Assembly (NCBI RefSeq): GCF_947493765.1
Contig: NZ_CANLSZ010000002.1
Location: forward strand, 248,001 to 312,000
Direction: 5' to 3'
DNA from: an uncultured Arthrobacter sp.
GTDB taxonomy: Bacteria; Actinomycetota; Actinomycetes; Actinomycetales; Micrococcaceae
DNA: 64,000 bases
The notes beneath the pieces were generated by a model that did not search any database, had not been told where the DNA came from, and worked only from the letters and a program-made list of their open reading frames with translations. Shown here in pieces: positions 1 through 7,909 of this stretch. The stretch's first letter is position 1. Every line of letters begins with the position of its first letter. Position numbers and translations under genes: made by a program.

Positions 1-1
1 G

Positions 2-112
2 CTGAAGCTGCCGCCGTGGCTCGAGCCCAACCGCGAGGCCATCGCCCACGCGGTCGCGAAGATCGACGTCCCGGGCGAGAACAACCCCGCCGTCCAGTCC
101 TTCCTGAAGTAG
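2..112 (+). CDS. C-terminal end of a ring-cleaving dioxygenase-like (VOC) protein, partial
   Basis: Only the last 36 codons are inside the window; the 5' part lies to the left. The tail reads LPPWLEPNREAIAHAV near its start and ends in FLK. A proline-rich 'LPPWLEPNR' segment near the C-terminus is typical of the MhqO/MhqA-type glyoxalase-superfamily ring-cleaving dioxygenases. The next gene, 9 bp downstream, is an MhqD-like hydrolase, and mhqO-mhqD pairing is known from quinone-detoxification operons in Firmicutes. The assignment rests on a short tail plus this neighbour, so it is moderate only. Confidence 0.55.
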   Translation: MKLPPWLEPNREAIAHAVAKIDVPGENNPAVQSFLK

Positions 113-121
113 GAGCGCACC

Positions 122-763
122 ATGACCACCACGCACGACTGGCCCCACCTGTTCGACGCCGGAGCGGCGGACGCCCCGGTGCTGCTGCTGCTGCACGGCA
201 CCGGGGGGACCGAGCACGACCTCCTGCCGCTCGTGAAGGGGCTCGCACCGGAGGCAGGGTACCTGGCACCCCGCGGTCCCGTGCAGGAACACGGCATGAA
301 CCGCTGGTTCCGCCGTTTCGGGGAGGGCAACTTCGACGTCGACGACGTGGTCCGCCGCTCCGGTGAGCTGGCCGACTTCATCGCGTGGGCCAGGGACCAC
401 TACGGGATCGGGGAGCGCCGGCTCGTGGCCGTGGGCTTCTCGAACGGCGCGAACATCGCCCTCGCCACGGCCCTGCTGCACCCGGGTGCGGTGGCCGACG
501 CCGTCGCGTTCTCGGGGATGTACCCGCTGGACGGGCGTCCGGTCGAGGCGGACCTGTCCGGGTCCTCGATCGCCCTGTTCAATGGGAAGGCGGATGCCAT
601 GGCACCGATCGACAGCGTGGTCCGCCTCGGGTCGATCCTCGAGAGCCGTGGCGCCGAAGTACACCGGGCCGTCCGCGAGGGCGGGCACGGTATCCATCCC
701 AGCGAGATCGACGGCGCAGCAGCGTGGATCGCCTCGCTCACCCGGAAGGTTTCACATGACTGA
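122..763 (+). CDS. alpha/beta hydrolase, phospholipase/carboxylesterase family (MhqD-like)
   Basis: This 213-residue cytoplasmic protein has the compact serine-hydrolase fold of the phospholipase/carboxylesterase family. An oxyanion-type LLLLHGTGG lies near residue 20, the nucleophile elbow GFSNGAN near residue 110, the acid in the NGKADAMAP stretch, and the catalytic His in GGHGIHP near the end. Family members hydrolyse small esters or thioesters, and MhqD relatives are induced by quinones. It follows the dioxygenase tail by 9 bp, and its stop overlaps the next start by 8 bp, so the three genes look like one operon. The true substrate is unknown. The start ATG has an upstream GGAG. Confidence 0.85.
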   Translation: MTTTHDWPHLFDAGAADAPVLLLLHGTGGTEHDLLPLVKGLAPEAGYLAPRGPVQEHGMNRWFRRFGEGNFDVDDVVRRSGELADFIAWARDHYGIGERRLVAVGFSNGANIALATALLHPGAVADAVAFSGMYPLDGRPVEADLSGSSIALFNGKADAMAPIDSVVRLGSILESRGAEVHRAVREGGHGIHPSEIDGAAAWIASLTRKVSHD

Positions 764-1553
764 CGCACACACCGAGCACGGCGGCCTCGCCGCGAGGGCG
801 ACCGCCTTCGCCGAGCTGCACTCCGCCCCCGAGATCCTGCAGGTGGTCAACGTCTGGGACGTCATCAGCGCGACGACCGTCGCCGACGTACCCGGCACGA
901 AGGCCCTCGCCACGGCGAGCCACTCGATCGCCGCGTCCCTCGGCTACGAGGACGGCGAGAACATCCCCCTGGAGGAGATGATCGCGGCGATCGGGCGGAT
1001 CGCGGCGGCCACGGACCTGCCGGTCTCCGCCGATCTCGAATCGGGCTACGGTGACCCGGAGGACACCGTGCGCCGGGCGATCGGCGTCGGGATCGTGGGG
1101 GCCAACATCGAGGACCAGATGCGCCCGCTCGCCGACGCCGTGGCGCAGATGGAGGCGGCCATGAAGGCCGGCCAGGCCGAGGGCATCGACTTCGTCCTCA
1201 ACGCCCGCACCGACGCGTTCGTGAGGGCCGGTGATCGCGATCCGGCGGAGGTCCTCGGCGACGCCGTGGAGCGCGGCAAGGCCTTCCTCGGCATCGGCGC
1301 GACGAACGTCTTCGTTCCCGGCCTGCTCGACGAGCACGCGGTGAGCACGCTCGTGGAGGCCTTCGGCCCGCAGCGCCTGAGCGTCATCAACGTGCCGGGC
1401 AGTCTCGCTCCGGCCCGGCTGCAGGAGCTCGGCGTGGCCCGGATCTCCTACGGACCGTGGACGCAGCGCGTGGCCCTGACCGCGCTGGCGGACTCGGCCG
1501 CCGAGCTGTACGCGGGAGGCGCGCTGCCCGAGGGCACGCGTCCCCTGAACTAG
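756..1553 (+). CDS. isocitrate lyase/PEP mutase family protein
   Basis: This 265-residue protein belongs to the isocitrate lyase/phosphoenolpyruvate mutase superfamily, single-domain (beta/alpha)8 enzymes that act on C-C or P-C bonds of small 2-hydroxy or 2-oxo acids with Mg2+. Characteristic segments are NVWDVISATTVA near the N-terminus (family NxWD), SADLESGYGD (metal-binding acidic loop), GANIEDQ and NARTDAF. It lacks the long insertions and the KKCGH catalytic loop of true isocitrate lyase, so an oxaloacetate hydrolase/PEP mutase-like activity is more likely. The ATG at 756 overlaps the hydrolase gene by 8 bp, implying translational coupling. An in-frame extension upstream of 756 is only a shadow of the hydrolase gene. 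Confidence 0.85.
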   Translation: MTDAHTEHGGLAARATAFAELHSAPEILQVVNVWDVISATTVADVPGTKALATASHSIAASLGYEDGENIPLEEMIAAIGRIAAATDLPVSADLESGYGDPEDTVRRAIGVGIVGANIEDQMRPLADAVAQMEAAMKAGQAEGIDFVLNARTDAFVRAGDRDPAEVLGDAVERGKAFLGIGATNVFVPGLLDEHAVSTLVEAFGPQRLSVINVPGSLAPARLQELGVARISYGPWTQRVALTALADSAAELYAGGALPEGTRPLN

Positions 1554-1562
1554 GGAGTTCCC

Positions 1563-1607
1563 CGGCGAACCCCGGTCAGCCCGTCACGGGCGGGCCGGGG
1601 TTCGCCG
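1563..1607. terminator. bidirectional hairpin terminator
   Basis: A perfect 13-bp inverted repeat (CGGCGAACCCCGG at 1563-1575 and its complement at 1595-1607) follows the lyase gene. It overlaps the last codons of the convergent hydrolase gene, so it probably terminates both transcripts. There is no T-run, as is common in high-GC actinobacteria. Confidence 0.7.
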
Positions 1608-2481
1608 TGTCCGCGGCCCGTCCCAGCGCCTCCACCACGGCCTCCCACGCCTTCGATCCGGGGGTGATGACCGCGAAGTGGTCCCCGGGCACGATCGTGA
1701 GATCGGCCGTGGCGCCCCGTGCCGTCGCGGCGGCCACATACGTCTCGGACTGCGAGAGCGGCACCGCGGTGTCCTCCGTCCCGTGCACCGCGTGGACCGG
1801 GACGCCGAGCGGGAGGGCGGTCATCGGATCCGCGAGGCGATAGCGCTCGGGATCGCCCGGTGCCCGCAGGAAGTTCTCGACGGCGTCGTCGCCGAGTCGC
1901 AGTTCGCGTGCCTGCCGCAGATCCAGGACGCCGGCCTGGCTGACCACCGCCGTGAGCGGCACCGCCGGCACACCGGTGCCGGCGGTGCCGGCCGGGAGGG
2001 TGCTGCGGCCCGCCGCCCACACCGCGAGGTGACCTCCCGCGGAGTGCCCGAGCGCCGTCGTCGAGCGCAGCTCCAGTCCGTGCTCGGCGGCCGCCACCGC
2101 GAGGTGGTCGATCCCGGTGGCGACGTCGTCGAAGGTGGCGGGCCAGCCGCCGCCGTTGCCCGCGCGGCGGTACTCCAGATTCCAGCAGGCGTACCCGCGC
2201 CGCACCAGATCCTGCGCGAGGGGTTCACCGAGTTCCGCGCCGTAGGTGGAGCGCCAGTAGCCGCCGTGGATGATCACGACGACACCCCGGAGGGCGGTCC
2301 CCGTGGCCGGGAGGTAGAGTTCCGCGAACTGGCTCGGATCATCGCCGTAGGCGTAGCGCTGCGGCGTCACCGCGGCCGGCTTCGCGGTGGGCTCCGCGGC
2401 GGCCCTGAAGCCGCCGATCAGGAGCGCGGCACCGGCTGCGGCGGCAAGGGCGAGGAGGGGGCGTCGTCGTAGGGGATCCAC
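1576..2481 (-). CDS. exported alpha/beta hydrolase (esterase/lipase family)
   Basis: This 301-residue protein begins with a basic N-terminus (MDPLRRRP) and a hydrophobic stretch (LLALAAAAGAALLIGG), which looks like a signal peptide or anchor, so it is probably secreted or membrane-attached. The hydrolase core has the HGG oxyanion motif (VIIHGGYWRS), the nucleophile elbow GHSAGG, an acid in HGTEDTAVP and the final His in PGDHFAV. This layout matches the carboxylesterase/kynurenine formamidase-like group. The GTG start at 2481 is supported by a -10 element six bases upstream, which suggests a leaderless mRNA. It is transcribed divergently from the RelA/SpoT-domain gene. Confidence 0.82.
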   Translation of the reverse strand: MDPLRRRPLLALAAAAGAALLIGGFRAAAEPTAKPAAVTPQRYAYGDDPSQFAELYLPATGTALRGVVVIIHGGYWRSTYGAELGEPLAQDLVRRGYACWNLEYRRAGNGGGWPATFDDVATGIDHLAVAAAEHGLELRSTTALGHSAGGHLAVWAAGRSTLPAGTAGTGVPAVPLTAVVSQAGVLDLRQARELRLGDDAVENFLRAPGDPERYRLADPMTALPLGVPVHAVHGTEDTAVPLSQSETYVAAATARGATADLTIVPGDHFAVITPGSKAWEAVVEALGRAADTANPGPPVTG

Positions 2482-2493
2482 CCGTGCAGCCTA
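2482..2493 (-). promoter_or_regulatory. -10 element of a leaderless promoter for the exported hydrolase
   Basis: On the minus strand TAGGCT (2493-2488) is followed by six bases and then the GTG start. The spacing places the transcription start at the start codon. No Shine-Dalgarno sequence fits in the gap. Confidence 0.5.
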
Positions 2494-2511
2494 GCCGTCG
2501 GGAGCGTTGGC

Positions 2512-2517
2512 TACGAT
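2512..2517 (+). promoter_or_regulatory. -10 element (TACGAT) for the RelA/SpoT-domain gene
   Basis: TACGAT matches the actinobacterial TANNNT -10. It would give a leader of about 22 nt containing the GGAAAGG Shine-Dalgarno sequence before the ATG at 2546. Confidence 0.4.
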
Positions 2518-2545
2518 GGGACTTCTCCTCGGAAAGGCAGTGTGC

Positions 2546-3649
2546 ATGGGCGCGTGGGACGATCTCGACGACCGGCTGCGCCCTGCCGTCGAGGCCCATA
2601 CGCGCGAGTTCGAGCGTGTCCGCCCTGCCCTGGACCGCGTCACGAGCGCCATGCGGGAGAGCATCTCGGCCATCTTCGACGGGACCGATCTGAGCCCCCT
2701 GTTCGTCACGGCGCGCACCAAGACCGTCGAGTCCTTCCGCGACAAGGCCTCGCGCACCCTTCCCTCGTCCGAGCCGGGAGCACCTCCCACCCTCGTCTTC
2801 CCCGACCCGATGCGTAATCTGATCGACCTGGTGGGCGTGCGCATCATCACCACCCTCCCGCACGAGGTGGATCTCGCGGCGAACATGCTCAAGCGCCAGC
2901 GCCGGGAGTTCGACTGCCGCGGCGACCGCGAGAAGGACATCGGCTCGATCGAGTCCGGCACGTACGGCTATTCGAGCCGGCACCTGATCATGCGGACCAT
3001 CCACAACGACGTGGTCCGTGCGTTCCAGCAGGTCGTCGACCCGGAGACGAAGGCCGCGGGAAGCTATCTGTTCGAGGTGCAGGTGCGCACGGTCCTGGCC
3101 CATGCCTGGTCGGAGATCGAGCACGACCTGCGCTTCAAGGCGTCCAACCCGAAGGCCTGGAGCCCCTACTTCGACCGGCAGTTCACGGCCACCGCGGCCA
3201 TGCTGGAGACCGTGGAGTCCACCTTCGCCGAACTGCACGAGCGGTACGAGACCATCACCGGTTTCTGGGACGAGGACGGCGAGGGCAGCGCTCCGCTGAC
3301 GCCCAACAGGATCCGCCACATCTGGCAGACCCTCCTGCCCCACGTGGACCGCAAGTCCGGGGACGACTGGGCGTGGGCCGCCGAGCTGCTGGCCGCCCAC
3401 GGCCTGAGGACCACGCTGGATCTGGTGCCGCTGCTGCAGGCCGGGGCCATCACCTCGGTCCGGAAGGCCCTGGACCACCGCTACTCACCGGGCCCGGACC
3501 GGCTCCTCGACGACCTGCTGCTGTGGCACTACGGCCATCCGCACATCGAGCTCACCGCCGAGCCCGAGAGCGCCGAGAGCACTCCCCGCCGGGACAGCCT
3601 CCAGCGCCGGCACCGGCAGATGGAGATCTACCGTCAGCAGCATCCCTGA
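2546..3649 (+). CDS. RelA/SpoT synthetase-domain protein (GTP pyrophosphokinase-like)
   Basis: This 367-residue cytoplasmic protein has a (p)ppGpp synthetase-like nucleotidyltransferase domain. Visible motifs are RNLIDLVGVRII, YGYSSRHLIM (G-loop/substrate region) and FEVQVRTVLAHAWSEIEHD, with the conserved EVQVRT glutamate. No HD hydrolase, TGS or ACT domain is present, so it resembles a small alarmone synthetase with an extra C-terminal region of about 150 residues of unknown role. Members make or sense guanosine tetra/pentaphosphate; activity here is inferred. ATG at 2546 is preferred over an in-frame ATG at 2507 because GGAAAGG sits just upstream of it. The 3' end overlaps the convergent carboxyltransferase gene by 16 bp. 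Confidence 0.82.
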   Translation: MGAWDDLDDRLRPAVEAHTREFERVRPALDRVTSAMRESISAIFDGTDLSPLFVTARTKTVESFRDKASRTLPSSEPGAPPTLVFPDPMRNLIDLVGVRIITTLPHEVDLAANMLKRQRREFDCRGDREKDIGSIESGTYGYSSRHLIMRTIHNDVVRAFQQVVDPETKAAGSYLFEVQVRTVLAHAWSEIEHDLRFKASNPKAWSPYFDRQFTATAAMLETVESTFAELHERYETITGFWDEDGEGSAPLTPNRIRHIWQTLLPHVDRKSGDDWAWAAELLAAHGLRTTLDLVPLLQAGAITSVRKALDHRYSPGPDRLLDDLLLWHYGHPHIELTAEPESAESTPRRDSLQRRHRQMEIYRQQHP

Positions 3650-5163
3650 CCCGGCTCGTCGCCGGTGGCGGCGCGGTACTTCCCCGCACGCCGCACCAGC
3701 CGGTCCGCTGACGGCAGGGCCCTGACCCGCGACAGCTCGTACTCGATCGCCAGGGCCATCCGCTCGCAGAACGCGCGCCCCTCCCGGGCGGCGTCGGGGC
3801 GCTCGTCCACCACGTGGTCGACCACGCCGCGCTCCACGAGGGCGGCGACCTTCACGCCCTGCGCCTCGGCCATCTCGGGCGCCCGCTCCACGGTCCGGTG
3901 GACGATGGCGCTCGCTCCCTCCGGCGGCAGGGGTGAGAGCCACGCGTGCTCGGCGGCGATGGTGCTGTCGGCCGGCAGGAGCGCGAGCGCACCGCCGCCC
4001 GCGCCCTGCCCGAGCAACACGGAGACCGACGACGACGCGAGCCCGATGAGGTCGTACAGGGACCGGGCGATCTCGCCGGCCAGGCCGCCCTCCTCCGCCT
4101 CCCTGGACAGATCGGCGCCCGCGGTGTCGATGACCGTCAGGAGTGGCAGTCCCAGTTCCTCGGCGAGCTTCATGCCGCGGCGCGCCTCCCGGAGGGACGC
4201 CGGGCCCATCACGGCCTCCCCGGGCTCCCGTGGTCGCTGGTGCCCCAGCACGATGCAGGGCTGCGCCCCGAAGCGGGCCAGGGCGAGCAGGAGACCCGGG
4301 TCCTTCTCCCCCTGACCCGTGCCGTTGAGTGGCAGGACGTCCCGGGCGCCGTGGGCGAGCAGCCGGCGGAGATCCGGTCGGCGTCGATCGCGTGAGACCA
4401 GGATGGACTCCCAGGCGCTCCCGGTGCCGGGCGCTACGGAGGCGGTGGCGGGCACGGGCGGCCCGGCGGTCGCGTCGGCGAGCAGCACGCTGAGCGCCGT
4501 GTCGACGATCTTCGCCAGGTGCTCCGGTGCGACGACGGCGTCGATGAGTCCCTTGTCGAAGAGATTCTCCGCGGTCTGGACGTCCGGCGGAAAGGGCCTG
4601 TCGTAGAGCGCCTCGTACACGCGGGGCCCGAGGAACCCGAGGAGGGCGCCCGGTTCGGCCACGGTGAGATGCCCCAGGGAGCCCCACGACGCCATGACCC
4701 CGCCGGTGGTGGGATGGCGGAGATAGACGAGATAGGGCAGACCGGCCTGCCGGTGGGCGCGCACGGCACCGGTGATGTCCACCATGGACAGGAACGCCGG
4801 GGTGCCCTCCTGCATGCGCGTCCCGCCCGACGCCGGCCCGGCCAGGAGGGGCAGCCGCTCGCGGGTGGCCCTCTGGATGGCGGCGGTGATGCGGTGCGCG
4901 GCCGCGCTGCCGATCGAGCCGGCGAGGAACGCGAACTCCGAGACGATGACGGCCACCCGTCGTCCGTGGATGAGGCCCTCCCCCGTCAGGACGGACTCGT
5001 CCGCGCCACTCCTGTGCCGGGCGCGCAGCAGCTCGTCCTCGTAGGACGGGCTCGCGCCCGGATACGGGACGGGGACGGGACTGTCCCAGGACGCGAAGGA
5101 ACCGTCGTCGAGCACCTCGTCGATGAGGTCCCGCGCCGTGAGGTGGCGCGCTCCGGCGGTCAT
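3634..5163 (-). CDS. fused acetyl-CoA carboxylase carboxyltransferase, beta plus alpha (AccD-AccA)
   Basis: This 509-residue protein joins two crotonase-fold carboxyltransferase halves. The N-terminal half is AccD-like (GTRMQEGTPAFLSMVDITGA, HPTTGGVMASWGSLG, GFLGPRVYE). The C-terminal half is AccA-like (LLTVIDTAGADLS, EEGGLAGEIARSLYDL, GQGAGGGALALLPAD). The AccD zinc finger is absent. It should transfer CO2 between carboxybiotin and an acyl-CoA, but no biotin carboxylase or carrier protein is encoded nearby. The start ATG (5163-5161) overlaps the stop of the upstream CoA-transferase (ATGA), so the two are translationally coupled. An in-frame extension to 5565 is a shadow of that gene. The acyl-CoA substrate cannot be deduced. 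Confidence 0.88.
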   Translation of the reverse strand: MTAGARHLTARDLIDEVLDDGSFASWDSPVPVPYPGASPSYEDELLRARHRSGADESVLTGEGLIHGRRVAVIVSEFAFLAGSIGSAAAHRITAAIQRATRERLPLLAGPASGGTRMQEGTPAFLSMVDITGAVRAHRQAGLPYLVYLRHPTTGGVMASWGSLGHLTVAEPGALLGFLGPRVYEALYDRPFPPDVQTAENLFDKGLIDAVVAPEHLAKIVDTALSVLLADATAGPPVPATASVAPGTGSAWESILVSRDRRRPDLRRLLAHGARDVLPLNGTGQGEKDPGLLLALARFGAQPCIVLGHQRPREPGEAVMGPASLREARRGMKLAEELGLPLLTVIDTAGADLSREAEEGGLAGEIARSLYDLIGLASSSVSVLLGQGAGGGALALLPADSTIAAEHAWLSPLPPEGASAIVHRTVERAPEMAEAQGVKVAALVERGVVDHVVDERPDAAREGRAFCERMALAIEYELSRVRALPSADRLVRRAGKYRAATGDEPGQGCC

Positions 5164-6374
5164 GCGCCCGGCGCCGGCTCCGCGAGCCAGGCGCGGATGG
5201 ACTCGCCGTCGCCGTCGAGCAGTGGGGGCGCGGCATGCGTGGTGGGCGTGGTCTCGGCGGCGCCGTCGAAGAACCGCAGCGGGGGTCCCGGGAGGGCGAT
5301 GGTCCCGAGCAGCGCGTGCTCGACGTCGAGGAGCAGACCCTGCGACCGCACCTGGTCCCAGGCGTACACCTCGTCGAGCGTGCGCACCTTGCCGGCCGGG
5401 ATGTCGGCCTCCTCGAGCTTCCTCAGGAGGGGTTCGGCCTGGTACGCGGAGAAGGCGTCCTCGACCACCCCGATCAGCTGCTCCCGGTTCCGCACGCGGT
5501 CCGCGTTGGTGGCGAACCGGGGCTCGTCCGCCGCGAGGCCGAAGGTCTCCGCGAACGTGGCCCACAGCTTCTCGCTGCCCACGCTGATCTGCACCCTGCC
5601 TCCGCGGCAGGTGAAGAGACCGTAGGGGGCGATCGACGGGTGATGGTTCCCCTGCGCCTGCGGCACCTCGCCGGCCACCGTGGCCCGGGTGCCCTGGAAC
5701 GCATGCACACCGATGATCGAGGCGAGCAGGGACGTCCGCACCACCTGGCCCTTGCCCGTCCGCTCGCGCTCGAGCAGTGCCGCGACGGCCCCGTACGCCC
5801 CGTACATGCCCGAGAGCAGATCGGCGATCGGCACGCCGACGCGCTGGGGATGGTCGGGATCGGGGCCCGTGAGGGACATGAGGCCCGCCTCGCCCTGGAC
5901 GATCTGGTCGTAGCCGCTGCGCCTGGCCTCCGGTCCGTCGTGCCCGAACCCGGTGATGGAGAGGATCACCAGGCCGGCGTTCAGCTCCAGCATGGCCTCG
6001 GTGGAGAACCCGAGGCGGTCGAGGACGCCGGGGCGGAAGTTCTCCACGACGACGTCGGCGCGGCGCAGCAGCTCGGTGAGCGTGTCCCTGCCGTCGTCGC
6101 TCTTGAGGTCGAGGGCGATGGACTCCTTGTTGCGGTTGCAGGACAGGAAGTAGGTGGACTGCCGGTCCTCCTCCGGCCCCACGAACGGCGGCCCCCAGCC
6201 GCGCGTGTCGTCGCCGGTCCCGGGGGTCTCCACCTTGATCACGCGGGCGCCGAGATCGCCGAGCATCATGCCCGCGTGCGGTCCGGCGAGCGCCCGGCTG
6301 AGATCGACGACCAGGCGGCCGGCGAGGGGGCCGCCGCGGTCTCCGCTCGTAGGGGACGGTGTCTCGGCGCTCAT
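5160..6374 (-). CDS. CaiB/BaiF CoA-transferase family protein
   Basis: This 404-residue family III CoA-transferase moves CoA between organic acids without a covalent ping-pong acyl anhydride. Typical family stretches are LVVDLSRALAGPHAGMMLGD, RVIKVETPGTGDDTRGWGPP, SIALDLKSDDGRD, ADVVVENFRPGVLDRLG (preceding the usual Asp/Glu region), YDQIVQGEAGLMSLTG and GVPIADLLSGMYGAYG. ATG at 6374 is chosen because CCTCCGGAGGAACC precedes it, and the N-terminus then fits the family length. It overlaps the fused carboxyltransferase by 4 bp, suggesting a pathway that activates and then carboxylates or decarboxylates a short acid. That is inference. Confidence 0.88.
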   Translation of the reverse strand: MSAETPSPTSGDRGGPLAGRLVVDLSRALAGPHAGMMLGDLGARVIKVETPGTGDDTRGWGPPFVGPEEDRQSTYFLSCNRNKESIALDLKSDDGRDTLTELLRRADVVVENFRPGVLDRLGFSTEAMLELNAGLVILSITGFGHDGPEARRSGYDQIVQGEAGLMSLTGPDPDHPQRVGVPIADLLSGMYGAYGAVAALLERERTGKGQVVRTSLLASIIGVHAFQGTRATVAGEVPQAQGNHHPSIAPYGLFTCRGGRVQISVGSEKLWATFAETFGLAADEPRFATNADRVRNREQLIGVVEDAFSAYQAEPLLRKLEEADIPAGKVRTLDEVYAWDQVRSQGLLLDVEHALLGTIALPGPPLRFFDGAAETTPTTHAAPPLLDGDGESIRAWLAEPAPGA

Positions 6375-6500
6375 GGTTCCTCCGGAGGTTCGGGCGCGAT
6401 CGGTCGCGTGGGGTCGGTCGTGCGCGAAGTGGATCGGACCAGCACTACCAGGATCTGTGGTCCACGAGTTCCAACGCATCTGGTGCGCACGCGCGAAGCG

Positions 6501-7220
6501 CTATGCCACCCCGGTCGTTCCCAGCAGGAGTCCCACCGCGTAGGTGAACGCCATGGCCAGGGCCCCGCCGATCATGAGGCGGGTCACGGCGCGGGCCACC
6601 GAACTCTCGCCCACGCGGGCGCTGATCGCTCCCGTGATGGCCAGTGCCACCAGGACGGCGACGAAGGTCAGCGGCACCCGGATGTCGGCGGGTGCGAGGA
6701 GGATGGTGAGCAGGGGCAGGACGGCGCCCACGGCGAAGGCCGCCGCCGAGGCGAACGCGGCGTGCCACGGATTGGCCACCTCGAGTTCGTCGATGTTGAG
6801 TTCGATGGAGAGATGGGCGGCCAGGGCATCGTGCTCGGTCAGCTCCGCCGCGACCCGGTGCGCGGTGTCCGGGGCCAGACCCTTCTTCTCGTAGAGCCCG
6901 GCGAGTTCGAGGAGCTCGCCCTCGGGATCCTCGCGGAGCTCCTGGCGTTCCTTCTCGATCAGGGCCTCCTGGCTGTCCCGCTGGCTGCTGACCGAGACAT
7001 ATTCTCCGAGCGCCATGGACACCGATCCGCCCACCACGGCTGCTGTTCCGGCGACCAGGATCGGGGTGACGGTATTGGTCACACCCGCCACGCCGATCAC
7101 GGTGGCGGCCGTCGAGACGATTCCGTCGTTCGCGCCCAGGACGGCGGCGCGGAGCCAGTTCAGGCGCGATGCTATGCCGTTGTCGTGGGGCTCGGGGCGA
7201 CCCGCGGGGATGTGTGCCAT
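6501..7220 (-). CDS. VIT1/CCC1-family Fe2+/Mn2+ transporter
   Basis: This 239-residue membrane protein has the VIT family signature near the N-terminus (LNWLRAAVLGANDGIVSTAA) and a cytosolic acidic insertion rich in Glu (residues about 70-140). Two further pairs of hydrophobic helices follow (GAVLPLLTILLA, FVAVLVALAITGAISA, LAMAFTYAVGLLLG). The family moves ferrous iron or manganese out of the cytoplasm; the bacterial members resemble the plant vacuolar transporter. The ATG at 7220 is chosen because the preceding in-frame residues are not family-like. The 126-bp gap to the downstream CoA-transferase suggests a separate transcript. Confidence 0.85.
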   Translation of the reverse strand: MAHIPAGRPEPHDNGIASRLNWLRAAVLGANDGIVSTAATVIGVAGVTNTVTPILVAGTAAVVGGSVSMALGEYVSVSSQRDSQEALIEKERQELREDPEGELLELAGLYEKKGLAPDTAHRVAAELTEHDALAAHLSIELNIDELEVANPWHAAFASAAAFAVGAVLPLLTILLAPADIRVPLTFVAVLVALAITGAISARVGESSVARAVTRLMIGGALAMAFTYAVGLLLGTTGVA

Positions 7221-7311
7221 CCCTGCAGTAAACACCGGGCGGCGCCATCCGGCCACACAGGTTCGGCTTGCCTCACGCGGCCCGCGCGCTGCGGGAGCCT
7301 ACGGTGCACGC

Positions 7312-7725
7312 TCACTGCTCCGGTCGCCGGCGCTGCTGGGCGTAGTGGTGGCCGAGGGAGTCCTCATGGATCTCGATGGACCCCAGGGTCTCCTCCGAGA
7401 AGTCCTCTGCCTCGTCGTGCCGATGGACCACGGGCAGATCCCCCTCGGACCGGTCGGCCGGTCCGAGGAACACCCGGACGGTGGAGTCGATCCTGTCGAA
7501 GATCGAGCCATGACCCCTGCCCGGCTTCTTCGGGACGGTCCCCGGGTCGGTTCCGGGATCGGTTCCGGACTCCGGCGGCATCGGAAGGTCCTCGGCCCTG
7601 TGCCGGGCGGCCGGATCGGGCTGCGGCGCGGGATCGGGCGGCACTGTCGAGTCCTGCTGCGCGTCCGAGTCCTGCTGCGCCGTGGGATCCTGCTGCTGCG
7701 ACTGTCGGCTTCGATGGGTATCCAT
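7312..7725 (-). CDS. hypothetical acidic low-complexity protein
   Basis: This is an unrecognised 137-residue protein. The first third is a low-complexity run of Gln, Asp and Pro (repeats of QQDS and DPA), then TDPGTDPGTVPKKPG. The C-terminal half is more complex (GSIFDRIDSTVRVFLGPADR) and ends with a His/Glu-rich tail. It has no signal peptide or membrane segment. The start may be GTG at 7728 or ATG at 7725, with an AGGTG-like sequence upstream. It lies alone between the VIT transporter and a START-domain gene, all on the minus strand. Coding status is supported by length and the downstream non-repetitive region, but not by any family. Confidence 0.5.
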   Translation of the reverse strand: MDTHRSRQSQQQDPTAQQDSDAQQDSTVPPDPAPQPDPAARHRAEDLPMPPESGTDPGTDPGTVPKKPGRGHGSIFDRIDSTVRVFLGPADRSEGDLPVVHRHDEAEDFSEETLGSIEIHEDSLGHHYAQQRRRPEQ

Positions 7726-7774
7726 CACACACCTGCTTCATCGGGGCATTTAGTGTACTCCGGACCACGGCGAA

Positions 7775-7803
7775 GGGCTACGGCGGAGGGCTACGGCGGA
7801 GGG
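7775..7803. repeat. 13-bp tandem duplication in an intergenic region
   Basis: GGGCTACGGCGGA occurs twice head to tail (7775-7787, 7788-7800), followed by another GGG. It lies in the 184-bp gap between the hypothetical gene and the START-domain gene. Confidence 0.6.
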
Positions 7804-7837
7804 TCATCGTCGGTCCGGTGTGCTCGCGCCGGGCAGC

Positions 7838-7905
7838 GGAACGGCCGGCCCCCTCGAGGGTGACCGGCCGTTCCCGTCCTGACCGGGCCCGCGGAACGGG
7901 CCCGG
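7838..7905 (-). terminator. double-hairpin terminator after the START-domain gene
   Basis: Two GC-rich inverted repeats follow each other: GGAACGGCCGG/CCGGCCGTTCC (7838-7848 with 7864-7874) and CCGGGCCC/GGGCCCGG (7883-7890 with 7898-7905). They lie just downstream of the minus-strand gene that ends at 7910. Confidence 0.65.
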
Positions 7906-7909
7906 AGCA

